57,602 bases of DNA from Alphaproteobacteria bacterium (GCA_017307355.1 JAFKFG010000023.1:1-57602), one strand, 5' to 3'. Shown: positions 14,729 to 23,443, counted from the first letter of the stretch. Notes: a model not told the origin generated them from the letters alone. A program made the numbers and translations.

Positions 14729-16225
14729 ATGGCTCTGGGGCAAAGACTCGAAATCCGGCAGGGCCAGTCCCTGGTCATGACGCCGCAACTGCAGCAGGCT
14801 ATCAAGCTGCTGCAATTGTCCAACATCGAGCTTGCCGAATATTGCGAAGCCGAGCTTGAAAAGAATCCGCTGCTGGAGCGGGACGAAACCGCGCCGCGCG
14901 AAGACGAGCGCGAAAGCGTGGAAAAGCTGGCCGCTTCGGAACGCGCCGACGAATCCCTGGCGCGGGACGATTTTTCCAAAGTGACCGACCTGGACGCGTC
15001 GGCCCAGGACAATATGTATGACGATGATCCGTCGCAGCGCATGGCCGCCGCCAGTGGGCAGCCCTTGACCGACTGGACCACGGTCCGTTCCGCGGGCCGG
15101 TTCGACGGCGAAGAGGATGGGTTGGAATCCACCATCGCCGGCGGCGGCACCTTGAAGGATCATCTGGATGCGCAACTGGCGATCGCCGCGCTCTTGCCCG
15201 CGGACCGCATGATCTGCATGGCGCTGATCGATGCCGTCGATGAAGCCGGTTATGTCCGCGCCGACCTTAAGGAGGTTGCCGAGCGCCTGGGCACGGATGT
15301 CGAGGATGTCGAGGCGGTGCTGGGCGTGCTGCAAGGGTTCGATCCGGTCGGCATCGGCGCCCGCGATCTGGCGGAATGCCTGTCGCTGCAACTGAAGGCC
15401 AAGGACCGGCTCGATCCTGCCATGGCGGCGCTTTTGACAAGGCTCGATCTTCTGGCGCGGCGCGACATGGCCGGCCTGTGCGCCTTGTGTGGCGTCGATT
15501 CCGAAGACATCGCCGACATGATCGCGGAAATCCGCGACCTCAATCCCAAGCCCGGTCTTGCCTTCGGCTCCGAACAGGTGGCGCCGGTGGTGCCCGATGT
15601 CTTTGTCCGGGTCGGTCCCGACGGGGCTTGGCTGATCGAACTGAATTCCGACACGTTGCCCCGCCTCTTGGTCAATTCGCGCTATTACGCGAAGGTCAGC
15701 AAGAATGCCCGGGACAAGGATTCCAAGACCTACCTCACCGATTGCCTCAACAGCGCCAATTGGTTGGTCAAGAGCCTGGACCAGCGCGCCCGCACCATCC
15801 TGAAAGTGGCCAGCGAAATCGTGCGCCAGCAGGATTCGTTCCTCGCCTATGGCGTGCGGCACTTGCGGCCGCTCAATCTGCGCACCGTCGCCGACGCGAT
15901 CCAGATGCATGAATCGACCGTGAGCCGCGTCACCTCCAACAAATACATTGCCACCCCGCGTGGCGTATTCGAATTGAAATATTTCTTCACCGCGTCGATC
16001 CAGGCGGTGAACGGCGCAGAATCGCACAGCGCCGAAGCGGTGCGCGACCGCATCCGCGAAATGATCGAAAATGAAGAAAGTCGCGATATACTTTCCGACG
16101 ATAGAATCGTTTCATTGTTGACCGCGGACGGCGTGAATATTGCGCGCCGCACCGTGGCCAAGTATCGCGAGGCCTTGCGAATCCCGTCTTCGGTGGAACG
16201 GAGGCGGCTGAAGGCGGGCGTGTGA
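14729..16225 (+). CDS. rpoN: RNA polymerase sigma-54 factor
   Basis: 498 residues. Region I (LVMTPQLQQAIKLLQLSNIEL) near the N-terminus, an acidic region II, the core-binding and HTH regions, and the RpoN box ARRTVAKYRE (~472-481) are all present. It directs transcription from -24/-12 promoters with enhancer-binding activators, classically for nitrogen and carboxylate metabolism. It starts 10 bases after lptB. In most relatives hpf/raiA follows; here the next gene is ptsN after only 134 non-coding bases. Confidence 0.96.
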   Translation: MALGQRLEIRQGQSLVMTPQLQQAIKLLQLSNIELAEYCEAELEKNPLLERDETAPREDERESVEKLAASERADESLARDDFSKVTDLDASAQDNMYDDDPSQRMAAASGQPLTDWTTVRSAGRFDGEEDGLESTIAGGGTLKDHLDAQLAIAALLPADRMICMALIDAVDEAGYVRADLKEVAERLGTDVEDVEAVLGVLQGFDPVGIGARDLAECLSLQLKAKDRLDPAMAALLTRLDLLARRDMAGLCALCGVDSEDIADMIAEIRDLNPKPGLAFGSEQVAPVVPDVFVRVGPDGAWLIELNSDTLPRLLVNSRYYAKVSKNARDKDSKTYLTDCLNSANWLVKSLDQRARTILKVASEIVRQQDSFLAYGVRHLRPLNLRTVADAIQMHESTVSRVTSNKYIATPRGVFELKYFFTASIQAVNGAESHSAEAVRDRIREMIENEESRDILSDDRIVSLLTADGVNIARRTVAKYREALRIPSSVERRRLKAGV

Positions 16226-16359
16226 TTTCGCCGAATACCGCGCTTTTCGCGACATTCGGGTCAAGTTTGACTTTCGGAAGGTCCCGGCCTATGTACCCGC
16301 CGCTTTTCGGGGGGAGGGCGGAACCCTGAAAATGACCCGCAAACTTATTGGGAAGCTTG

Positions 16360-16830
16360 ATGAACATTTCCGACCTGCTCGCTCCCGAAGCGGTGCTCGC
16401 GTCTCTCAAGGCTCAAACCAAGAAGCAGTTGCTGCAGGAACTTGCCGCGCGCGCGCATGTCCGCACCCAGCTGCCGGAAAAGCAGATTTTCGAAACTTTG
16501 AATGAGCGCGAGCGCCTGGGCACCACGGGCGTGGGCGCCGGCATCGCGATTCCGCATGGTCGCATGGCGGGAGTCGCCAACATCATGGGCGTCTTTGCGC
16601 GCCTGGAGAGTGCGATCGATTACGAAGCGGTGGACGGCCAGCCGGTGGATCTGGTGTTCATGCTCCTGGCGCCGGAGAATGCGGGGGCCGATCACCTCAA
16701 GGCGCTGGCGCGGGTTTCCCGGCTTCTGCGCAACCAGCAGACCTGCGAAAAGCTGCGCGCCGCCAAGAATGCGGAAGCGCTCTACGCCATTCTGATTGAT
16801 CAGACCGGCTCATCGAGCCAGGCCGCTTAA
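16360..16830 (+). CDS. ptsN: PTS IIA-like nitrogen-regulatory protein PtsN (EIIA-Ntr)
   Basis: 156 residues from the ATG at 16360, preceded by GGGAAG. A single PTS EIIA type-2 domain with the phospho-accepting His in GIAIPHGR (His66). It is phosphorylated by the EI-Ntr/NPr(HPr) chain and regulates potassium and nitrogen physiology rather than transporting sugar. The link with rpoN upstream and with ptsH/EIIA/hprK at 54993-56202 shows a regulatory PTS in this organism. Confidence 0.92.
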   Translation: MNISDLLAPEAVLASLKAQTKKQLLQELAARAHVRTQLPEKQIFETLNERERLGTTGVGAGIAIPHGRMAGVANIMGVFARLESAIDYEAVDGQPVDLVFMLLAPENAGADHLKALARVSRLLRNQQTCEKLRAAKNAEALYAILIDQTGSSSQAA

Positions 16831-16842
16831 ACCGAAAACGCT

Positions 16843-17595
16843 TTAAGCCTTTTTCTTCTTCACCGACTGTTTGGCGGCTGGCGCCTTGGCGGGCGGCAGA
16901 TCCGGCTCGCCCACGATCGAGACTTTCTTGATCAGGATCGGATCGACCGGCGCCTGTCCGGGCATCGGCCCGCGATCGCCCACCGGTACTTGCGAAATGG
17001 CGTCCACCACATCCATGCCCGACGTCACCTGACCGAAGACGGTAAAGCCGGTGACGTTGAAGGTGTCGTCCTTCAAATGATCGAGGGGCGTATTGTCCCC
17101 GAGATTGATGAAGAAATCCGCCGAGGCCATCAGGTCTGCACCATGGGCCAGTGCGACGGTGCCGCGCAGATTGCTGAGGCCGTTATCGGCTTCGAGCGGC
17201 GTGGGCCCATGGCCGGGCGGGCGCCCTTTGACGTTGGCGTCCCAGCTGCCCATCTGAATGACGAAGCCTTTGACCACCCGGTAGAACACGGTGCCGTTAT
17301 AGTGGCGGTCCCGCACATAGCGCAGGACGCTGGCCACGCTTTTGGGTGCCCGCACGGCGTCCAGCTGCAAGGTGATGTCACCCATGCTGGTGGAAATCAG
17401 AAGCTGAGGCCCGGTCATGGGCGGATTGCCCGGCTGTGCCGCCGGGGCCGGTTCGGCCGGCGGCGGCGTTGCGGCATCGGCCGGGGCAGGGGTGGTGGAG
17501 CTACCCGGCGGAGGCGCGGTGGCGGGGACGTCCTGCGCGGAAGCCGCCAACGATGTGAGCAGCAAAATGGCGGCAACGAAAACAGATCTGCGCAT
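16843..17595 (-). CDS. Exported cyclophilin-type peptidyl-prolyl isomerase
   Basis: 250 residues. A signal peptide (MRRSVFVAAILLLTSLAASA) leads into a Pro/Ala-rich linker (~22-60), then a cyclophilin domain (~65-225) with FYRVVKGFVIQMGSWD, holding the catalytic Arg, and GTVALAHGADLMASADFFIN. A Lys-rich tail (KQSVKKKKA) ends the protein. It catalyses cis-trans isomerisation of Xaa-Pro bonds in periplasmic proteins. Convergent with ptsN, 12 bases between stops. A PpiA-type role is likely. Confidence 0.88.
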   Translation of the reverse strand: MRRSVFVAAILLLTSLAASAQDVPATAPPPGSSTTPAPADAATPPPAEPAPAAQPGNPPMTGPQLLISTSMGDITLQLDAVRAPKSVASVLRYVRDRHYNGTVFYRVVKGFVIQMGSWDANVKGRPPGHGPTPLEADNGLSNLRGTVALAHGADLMASADFFINLGDNTPLDHLKDDTFNVTGFTVFGQVTSGMDVVDAISQVPVGDRGPMPGQAPVDPILIKKVSIVGEPDLPPAKAPAAKQSVKKKKA

Positions 17596-17642
17596 GGATG
17601 TCCCCTCCGAAACGCCGACACTAGCAATCGTCCGCGCAACAA

Positions 17643-17672
17643 AAAAGCCGGAAGCGGAGGCTTCCGGCTTTT
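17643..17672 (-). terminator. Intrinsic terminator of the hsp20-DUF1150 operon
   Basis: AAAAGCCGGAAGC (17643-17655) and GCTTCCGGCTTTT (17660-17672) pair perfectly over 13 bp with a GGAG loop. On the minus strand the stem is followed by a T run (complement of the A run at 17641-17646), 23 bases after the DUF1150 stop. It isolates the heat-shock operon from the cyclophilin gene downstream. Confidence 0.85.
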
Positions 17673-17695
17673 CCGTTTTTGCAGGCCGGTGAGGC

Positions 17696-17938
17696 TTAGT
17701 GCACGCTCACCGGGGTCAATTCATTCTGCACCGCCGCGCCATAGGCCGAGGCATAAGCATCGGTATAGCCCAGCACGCTGCCGTCTTCGGCATGAAGGAC
17801 ATAGAGTTTCATGCCCTGGGGCAGCTCGACATTGGCAGGGATCAGACCCAGCCGTTGCGCCTCTTCGCTTCCGGTGGGCTTGATATAGGCGATACGGCTC
17901 TGGCCAACGCCCGCCTCACTCTCGAACAGCTCTGTCAT
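17696..17938 (-). CDS. DUF1150 family protein
   Basis: 80 residues. The sequence LGLIPANVELPQGMKLYVLHAEDG with a C-terminal segment GYTDAYASAYGAA is typical of DUF1150, an alphaproteobacterial family nearly always found next to an Hsp20 gene. It starts by ATGA overlap with the upstream hsp20 stop. Function unknown; a role tied to the small heat-shock protein is inferred from this fixed pairing. Confidence 0.85.
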   Translation of the reverse strand: MTELFESEAGVGQSRIAYIKPTGSEEAQRLGLIPANVELPQGMKLYVLHAEDGSVLGYTDAYASAYGAAVQNELTPVSVH

Positions 17939-18354
17939 TGCATGCCTCCAGTCTTGATATCTACGACCCTCACGCTGGGTTGGATGTCCGGACGCGTCAA
18001 AATGATCCGCAGCAATCCATTTTCCAACGCGGCAGTTTTCACTTCGATGCCGTCCGCCAGTACGAATGCGCGCAAAAATTGTCGCGCTGCAATGCCGCGA
18101 TGAAGGAACGTTTTGCCGCCGGCTTCATTTTGCCGTCCCCGGATCACCAGCTGGCGATCCTCGACGGTGACCGCAATTTCGTCCTTGGCGAAGCCCGCCA
18201 CGGCCAGGGTGATGGCGATCCCGCCGTCTTCCGTGGCCTCGATATTATAGGGCGGATAGCTGTCGGCGGCGCTCTTGGCCGTCCGTTCCAGAAGCCGCTC
18301 CAGCGGCTCAAAGCCCAACAGGAATGGGCTGTCGAAATAAGCGTTACGCGTCAT
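17935..18354 (-). CDS. Small heat-shock protein (Hsp20/alpha-crystallin)
   Basis: 139 residues: a short N-terminal arm (RNAYFDSPFLLGFEPLERLL) and an alpha-crystallin domain (~33-125) with ITLAVAGFAKDEIAVTVEDRQLVIRG, cut here to its core AVAGFAKDEI and DRQLVIRG. It is an ATP-independent holdase for denatured proteins, IbpA-like. The ATG is preceded by AAGGAGGG, a strong ribosome-binding site. Heat-shock control is expected, but I cannot identify a ROSE-type RNA thermometer or a clear sigma-32 promoter in the 127 bases upstream. Confidence 0.92.
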   Translation of the reverse strand: MTRNAYFDSPFLLGFEPLERLLERTAKSAADSYPPYNIEATEDGGIAITLAVAGFAKDEIAVTVEDRQLVIRGRQNEAGGKTFLHRGIAARQFLRAFVLADGIEVKTAALENGLLRIILTRPDIQPSVRVVDIKTGGMQ

Positions 18355-18481
18355 CTTTCAGCCCTCCTTTCGAGCGGCTTGCAAATCCGAGGCCCACTGC
18401 GGCACCAAGGTTTACAAAAGAGAAATGGTGTTTTTCCACCGCGCTTCAAGGCCCGCCGGATCCTTCGGGAACCGGCGAAAG

Positions 18482-18820
18482 TCAGGCCTGGGCGGCCAGG
18501 GCCGCGTACCGGGCCACGCTTTGCGGCACCACCCAGCCCGCCACTTCGGCGATCTGGGCCTCGCCGGGCTCCGCAGCGGCGCGCTCGCCCAGGCTGCGGC
18601 GGTCGCGGCGCAATTCGGCTGCCAGTTGCGCGGCGCCGGGCAGGGAGTTGCGCGCGGCCTGACCGAAGACGATGGCCGGCTCACGATCGGTGATCTGGTC
18701 CAGCAGGTCGTCATAGGGCGTGGACGGATAATGTTTGGCGAACAAGCGGAATTTCCAGGCCGCGCCGCCCGCCAGCGCCAGGACCGCCGCCAATCCCGCC
18801 AATACGCCGCGCCGGGTCAT
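18482..18820 (-). CDS. Short signal-bearing protein coupled to GMC oxidoreductase
   Basis: 112 residues. The ATG at 18820 overlaps the stop of the GMC oxidoreductase gene (ATGA), so the two are translated together. The N-terminus MTRRGVLAGLAAVLALAGG looks like a twin-arginine (Tat) signal or anchor; the rest has no motif I recognise. Small Tat-bearing partners are known for membrane-bound FAD dehydrogenases of the gluconate/sorbitol/fructose type, where they help export the flavoprotein. By analogy and coupling, this may be such a subunit; it is not established. Confidence 0.65.
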   Translation of the reverse strand: MTRRGVLAGLAAVLALAGGAAWKFRLFAKHYPSTPYDDLLDQITDREPAIVFGQAARNSLPGAAQLAAELRRDRRSLGERAAAEPGEAQIAEVAGWVVPQSVARYAALAAQA

Positions 18821-20319
18821 GCCATCACCTTTTTCAAGTGATCGGCCAACCGCAAGGTCAAGGCCACGAGATTCAAGGTGGGATTGGACGATCCGTACGT
18901 CGGGAAGACCGAACTGCCCGCCACGTACAGATTGCCGATGCCGTGCACTTTGCTGTTGGCGTCCACCACGCCCTGCTTGGGATCGCCATGCATCCGCGTG
19001 GTGCCCAGGTGATGGTTGCCCCAATCCATCGCTTCCAGCCATTCGTCGCGCCGGTTGTAGCTGATGTGCAGCATCCCGCTTTTCGCGGCCAGAAGCTGGC
19101 GCCCCAATTCCGTCAGCGTCTGACGGAACAGCGTGAAATCGTCATCCGAAATCGTCATGTGCAAGTTGAGGCGCGGCATTCCCAGCGCATCGCGCTCCGT
19201 CCTCAGGGTCAGCCGGCGATCCGGATCCGGCGCCATCTCCATGCCGCAGCCCAGCGAATAGGCCTTGGCATGCGAAGCATCCACGCCCAGGGCCTGGGCC
19301 GTTGTCACCACCGCCGCCGTCGCGAAAGCGTCGAGCTTGGCTTCGTTTTCCACGGTGGTGAGCGATCCGGCCACCCCATGCGCGCGCATGAATTCCTGGC
19401 GAGGGGAAAGAACCGCGCGCATCACCGCGCCGTCCGGCAATGCCACATTGTTGAAATAGAGGGGCGAGATGCCTTCATCGAACAGCACCAGGGTGGCGAC
19501 ATTGCGGGGAATGGGATGATCGGCAAAAAACCGCCCCACCAGATCGTTGCCATTGCCCACGCCGGCTGTCGTCACATCGTTGGAGGCGAGCATCAGCCGG
19601 GCATTCTCGATCGCGCCCGCCGCCAGGACCGTGTAGCGGGGCTTCACCGTCAGCCGGTTGCCCGACAAGGTGGCCACGTCCAGCTGCGTGACGCGGCCCG
19701 CATCCGGCGACAGGCGGATGGCGGTGACATTGGCGTTGAGCAGAGGAGTGATGCGCGCCGCTTTGATCAGATCGGCCTGGTAACGGTCGCCGAAATGGGT
19801 CGGCAAGTTGTTGTCCCTGGTCCTGGAAAACTGGAACCAGCTCGTATAGATGCCGCCCGGGCCCAAGCGCAGCAGCGGCCCATTGCCGGATATGACGTTG
19901 TCCGCTTCGTCATAGATCCAGGGGCCGGCTTCGATCAGGGACTGGGCGCGGGCGAAATAGGGCTCGATCGCGTCGCGCCGGAAAGGCCAGCCGAAATACG
20001 GCATGCCCTTGCGGTTTTCGAAGTCGATCTTGTCCAGCGGGCGGGTCCAGCCGCCCCAGTGGTTGGTGCTGCCGCCCAGATAGCGCAGGCGCCCGCCATC
20101 AAGGGCGATATAGGGCACGCCGGTCTGACTGCCTTCATACAGTTTCTGGACATCGGCTTCGAAGGTTCGCCCGCCGGATTCCAGCAGCAGGATATTCTGG
20201 CCGCTCTCAGCCAGCGCCAGCGCCAGGCTGATGCCGGCAGGGCCGCCGCCGACAATCGCCAAGTCGGGGCTCAGGACGGTGTCCCGGGGAAGCGTGCGTG
20301 CGTCCTGAAAGCTGCTCAA
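18817..20319 (-). CDS. GMC-family FAD oxidoreductase
   Basis: 500 residues. FAD-binding GGGPAG at 24-29 and a GMC C-terminal domain with HHLGTTRMHGDP and GSSVFPTYGSSNPTLNLVAL. It lacks its own signal peptide. GMC enzymes oxidise alcohol groups of sugars, cholines or aromatics using FAD. The catalytic His region lies in the HHLGTTRMHG motif. It is encoded 96 bases downstream of another GMC enzyme and coupled to a small signal-bearing protein, suggesting an exported or membrane-linked dehydrogenase. The substrate cannot be deduced. Confidence 0.88.
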   Translation of the reverse strand: MSSFQDARTLPRDTVLSPDLAIVGGGPAGISLALALAESGQNILLLESGGRTFEADVQKLYEGSQTGVPYIALDGGRLRYLGGSTNHWGGWTRPLDKIDFENRKGMPYFGWPFRRDAIEPYFARAQSLIEAGPWIYDEADNVISGNGPLLRLGPGGIYTSWFQFSRTRDNNLPTHFGDRYQADLIKAARITPLLNANVTAIRLSPDAGRVTQLDVATLSGNRLTVKPRYTVLAAGAIENARLMLASNDVTTAGVGNGNDLVGRFFADHPIPRNVATLVLFDEGISPLYFNNVALPDGAVMRAVLSPRQEFMRAHGVAGSLTTVENEAKLDAFATAAVVTTAQALGVDASHAKAYSLGCGMEMAPDPDRRLTLRTERDALGMPRLNLHMTISDDDFTLFRQTLTELGRQLLAAKSGMLHISYNRRDEWLEAMDWGNHHLGTTRMHGDPKQGVVDANSKVHGIGNLYVAGSSVFPTYGSSNPTLNLVALTLRLADHLKKVMA

Positions 20320-20415
20320 AAGACAAATCCGTTTGTGACAGCGGACTTTAGCCTCGCCCGGGAGAGGATGTCTCCCGCAAATGTCGTTAAGTGTCCCGCC
20401 GGCGTGAATTGAGCA

Positions 20416-22071
20416 TCAGGCTTGGGCCGTCCGCAAAGCATGGGCGCTGGCGCGCGCCGTGAGCGCCATCACGGTCAAGGTGGGATTCTGGCTGCCTTGC
20501 GATGGGAATGAGGCGCTGTCAGTGACGTAAAGGCCCGCGGCATCCCAGCATTGATTGTGCGGATCGAGGACCGAGGCGGCGGGATCGCTGCCCATTCGCG
20601 CGGTTCCGCATTCATGGATGGCGAAACCGGGCGGGCAGGCATGCTCATCGATCCGGTCCAACGAGATTCCCGCGGTGGCGGACAAGGCCCGCAAGCCATC
20701 GATTTGATCGGCGACGCGCGTGAGTTCCTGCTCGCTGTAGGAGCAATCGATGTGAAGGGTGGGAATGCCCCAGCGGTCGAGCTTCTGCCGATTCAAAACC
20801 ACATGATTGTCGTGCCGCGGCAGCATTTCGGAAAATGCGGTCGCGCCGAAATAGGAGCGGCCCTGTCCCATATCGACCTGATAGACCTGCACGCCGAATC
20901 CGCGTCCGGGCCGGGGCGCGCTCTCGCCCCGCGCGTCGAAACGGGGAAGATAGACGCAGCGCCCATCGCCGAGTTTTACCGTCTTGTCGCCGGGGAGGGC
21001 GGGGCCGTTTCCTTCCGCCCGGATGATCACGTGATCCATGAGATGACGGCCGAGCGCGTTCGATCGCGAACCAATGCCGCGTCCCGTCGCGGTGTCTTGC
21101 GACAGCATGAGAATGCGCGTCGATTCCAATGCGGATGCGCAAAGAAAAACCAGGGGGGCTTGCACCTTGCGGCTGGTGCGGCTGGCCTGATCGAACCAGC
21201 GGATTCCCGTCACCTTGCCGTTGCTGACTTCCACTTCCTGCACGACGGCGCCTTGCCGCAAGGTGAGCTTTCCGGTGCGCGCGGCGCCGGCAAGCGTATC
21301 GGCGGGCGGCGCATAGCGGCCGAGAATCGGATGAAAGCCCGGCCAGCGGGCTCTCACCTGATCCATGAACGCTGTTTCCGCCACCGTGGGCGTCAATGGA
21401 TCGGCGATCTCGCTGTCGGGGAGCCAGGGTAAGCCGTCGCGGGCGCCCGCTATTCCCAACCGCTTTTCGACATCCGAATACCAGGAATCCAGTTCGCCTG
21501 GCGCGAGCGGCCAGACAGGGCTTCTGCCGTCGGTGGGAACGAGATCGTCATGCCCCAGGCGAAAATAGAGGCGACCATGCCCTGGTATTCCCACGCGGCC
21601 TTGCAAGGCGCGGGCGCGAATCCAGAGAAAGGGCCGGTCCGGAGGGGTGGTGTAGGGACAGTCGAGATCGTCCACGAATGCGTCGGGGCGGCGCTCCCAC
21701 GCATAGCATTGGATTTGCACCTTCTGGCGGATGCGGCCCACCCGGCGCAGCACCCGGCGTCCCTGATAGAGAAGGGACGGCGGCATGAAGGGAAGGAAAT
21801 TGGGATTGGCGGCGCGGCTGACCGCTTCGGCGATGAAGCGCCGAACCGGCGAGCGGAAAAAGCTCTGCCGAAATCCGGCATCGAGGATAAGCACGCGCAA
21901 TCCGGCCTGGGTCAGCCGCTCGGCGGCAAGCCCGCCCGCCGCGCCGGCGCCGATCACGATGGCGTCGAAGGCGCCTGGCCGTTCCAATTCATCGGGAGCG
22001 GCGCGATGAATCGCACCGGCCAAAGCGGCGTTGGTGTGTGGCGCGGCCGGCACGGAAAGACTCGCTTTCAC
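20416..22071 (-). CDS. GMC-family FAD oxidoreductase (second paralogue)
   Basis: 551 residues. The FAD motif GAGAAG is at 41-46 after a ~35-residue extension. The C-terminal motif HECGTARMGSDP and DSASFPSQGSQNPTLTVMAL match the GMC_oxred_C domain. It is only distantly similar to the neighbour at 18817-20319, so this is not a recent tandem duplication. It diverges from an aldo/keto reductase gene across an AT-rich 127-base region that probably holds both promoters. A role in sugar or polyol oxidation is plausible. Confidence 0.87.
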   Translation of the reverse strand: MKASLSVPAAPHTNAALAGAIHRAAPDELERPGAFDAIVIGAGAAGGLAAERLTQAGLRVLILDAGFRQSFFRSPVRRFIAEAVSRAANPNFLPFMPPSLLYQGRRVLRRVGRIRQKVQIQCYAWERRPDAFVDDLDCPYTTPPDRPFLWIRARALQGRVGIPGHGRLYFRLGHDDLVPTDGRSPVWPLAPGELDSWYSDVEKRLGIAGARDGLPWLPDSEIADPLTPTVAETAFMDQVRARWPGFHPILGRYAPPADTLAGAARTGKLTLRQGAVVQEVEVSNGKVTGIRWFDQASRTSRKVQAPLVFLCASALESTRILMLSQDTATGRGIGSRSNALGRHLMDHVIIRAEGNGPALPGDKTVKLGDGRCVYLPRFDARGESAPRPGRGFGVQVYQVDMGQGRSYFGATAFSEMLPRHDNHVVLNRQKLDRWGIPTLHIDCSYSEQELTRVADQIDGLRALSATAGISLDRIDEHACPPGFAIHECGTARMGSDPAASVLDPHNQCWDAAGLYVTDSASFPSQGSQNPTLTVMALTARASAHALRTAQA

Positions 22072-22198
22072 GAATTTTTTTTAATCTTTTTGGATCATAT
22101 AACGCGGCGGTTGTAATGCAATAATGAGTACTGATCCTACCATCGCGGGCGAGACCGCTTCAGCGCATTTCGAATCTCAGAGTTAATCGGGGCGGTTT

Positions 22199-23149
22199 TT
22201 GATCGGCAAACCATTTTCCAGGGACATTCCTTCGCTGGGCTTTGGTTGCGCCTGGCTGAGCGGGGGCAGGCGCGCGGAGACGTCCCTGCGCCTGGTGGAA
22301 GCCGCCTTCGACAATGGCATCCGTTATTTCGATATCGCGCGCATGTACATGCTGGGTGGCGCGGAAGGCGTACTCGGCCAATTTCTTCCCAAGCATCGCG
22401 CCGAAATGATCGTTACCAGCAAAGCCGGCATCATGCCGCCGCCCGGAGACAGGGTGCGCGGCTTGCTTCATCGGGCCGATAAGATTGCCAATCGGATTTT
22501 CGGGAAGCCTGTTCCGGATCGGGAAGTCTATCGTCCCAATGTGTTTGACACGCACAGTCTGCGCAAAAGCGTGGACAAGAGCTTGCGCGAATTGCGCACC
22601 GATCACCTGGATGCGCTGCTGCTTCACGAAGTCGATACGCCCTATCTGGCCGATGGCTCTGTGATGGCGCTGCTGGAAAAGCTTCGCGCCGCGGGCAAGA
22701 TCGGCTCTTTCGGCTTCGCGTCCACCCGGGAGCAGACGGATCGGCTTGTCGCCCAATATGGCTCGCGCGTGCCGATCATCCAGACCGCCAGCACGGTGCT
22801 GGAAGATGGGCTCGCCCCGCTCGCCAATCGGGGAAACTTCTTTACCATCACCCATTCGGTACTGGCCCACGCACTTAAGGACATCGTCGACCGTCTGGCG
22901 GGAGATGATGCATTCCGCAAACGCTGGGTGTCCCTGACGGGGCTTGACCCGGCAAGCCGGGAAAGCGTGGCGGAATTGCTGTTGGCCGAAGCGTTGGACG
23001 CCAATCGCGACGGCATCGTTTTGTTCTCGTCGACGTCGCCGGCGCGAATTGCCGCCGCCGCCCGCCTCGCGCGGGAACGCCCCTATTCGCCGGAGCAGAT
23101 CGCGGGCCTGCGAGAACTCGCTGCCGGCTTCGGCCATCGGACGGTCTGA
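22199..23149 (+). CDS. Aldo/keto reductase family protein
   Basis: 316 residues. The only possible start is TTG at 22199, since a stop codon lies at 22184-22186 in frame and no ATG or GTG intervenes; GGGGCGG just upstream is an acceptable ribosome-binding site. AKR features: RYFDIARMY (Asp and Tyr of the tetrad), VTSKAG (Lys) and LLLHEVD (His). These NADPH-dependent enzymes reduce aldehydes, ketones or sugars. Its divergence from the GMC oxidoreductases suggests a shared sugar- or polyol-modifying pathway. Confidence 0.85.
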   Translation: MIGKPFSRDIPSLGFGCAWLSGGRRAETSLRLVEAAFDNGIRYFDIARMYMLGGAEGVLGQFLPKHRAEMIVTSKAGIMPPPGDRVRGLLHRADKIANRIFGKPVPDREVYRPNVFDTHSLRKSVDKSLRELRTDHLDALLLHEVDTPYLADGSVMALLEKLRAAGKIGSFGFASTREQTDRLVAQYGSRVPIIQTASTVLEDGLAPLANRGNFFTITHSVLAHALKDIVDRLAGDDAFRKRWVSLTGLDPASRESVAELLLAEALDANRDGIVLFSSTSPARIAAAARLARERPYSPEQIAGLRELAAGFGHRTV

Positions 23150-23257
23150 GAGGGCGCACGGTGCGGGCAGTGTAGTTAGCATAGGCGGGAGGTTGTTGGC
23201 CGCCTGCGCCCTTTGCGCGGCTCAAGGCGCTGTCGCGCGCCGCGCTCAGGCGCTTGT

Positions 23258-23325
23258 CTCCACCATTTCCCGCTGGCGCGGGCGATGCAGGATTTATGAG
23301 ATGGTGGAGGCGGGAAATGGTGGAG
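23258..23325. repeat. 15-bp inverted repeat embracing the tRNA-Ala 3' end
   Basis: CTCCACCATTTCCCG (23258-23272) is the exact reverse complement of CGGGAAATGGTGGAG (23311-23325), separated by 38 bases. The right arm covers the last acceptor-stem bases and CCA of the minus-strand tRNA-Ala gene plus seven bases beyond. A further direct copy, ATGGTGGAG (23301-23309), repeats the tRNA end (23317-23325). It could be a transcription end, or a scar of integration at a tRNA gene. Confidence 0.75.
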
Positions 23326-23393
23326 CCAAGCGGGATCGAACCGCTGACCTCCTGCATGCCATGCAGGCGCTCTCCCAGCTGAGCTATGGCCCC
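23318..23393 (-). tRNA. tRNA-Ala (anticodon GGC)
   Basis: The minus strand reads GGGGCCATAGCTCAGCTGGG ... and ends GGCTCCACCA: a 76-base cloverleaf with acceptor stem GGGGCCA/TGGCTCC, D-arm, anticodon stem CCTGC/GCAGG around ATGGCAT (anticodon GGC, decoding GCC/GCU Ala), T-arm with GGTTCGATCC and encoded CCA. It sits ahead of the FYDLN protein and aroA genes, a common alphaproteobacterial order. Confidence 0.97.
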
Positions 23394-23443
23394 ATTTTCT
23401 GATGCCGTCCTGCTGGAAAGCGGGCGGCAGGCAATTCTAAGTC

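Noticed and set aside
13892..16027. A long minus-strand open frame (~711 codons) opposite lptB and rpoN
   Set aside because: It mirrors two certain genes, its translation is rich in His, Arg, Gln and Asp as expected of an antisense frame in GC-rich DNA, and no domain is recognisable.
18355..18481. ROSE-type RNA thermometer ahead of hsp20
   Set aside because: There is a strong AAGGAGGG, but no convincing anti-Shine-Dalgarno pairing or UUGCU-type element could be found by eye.
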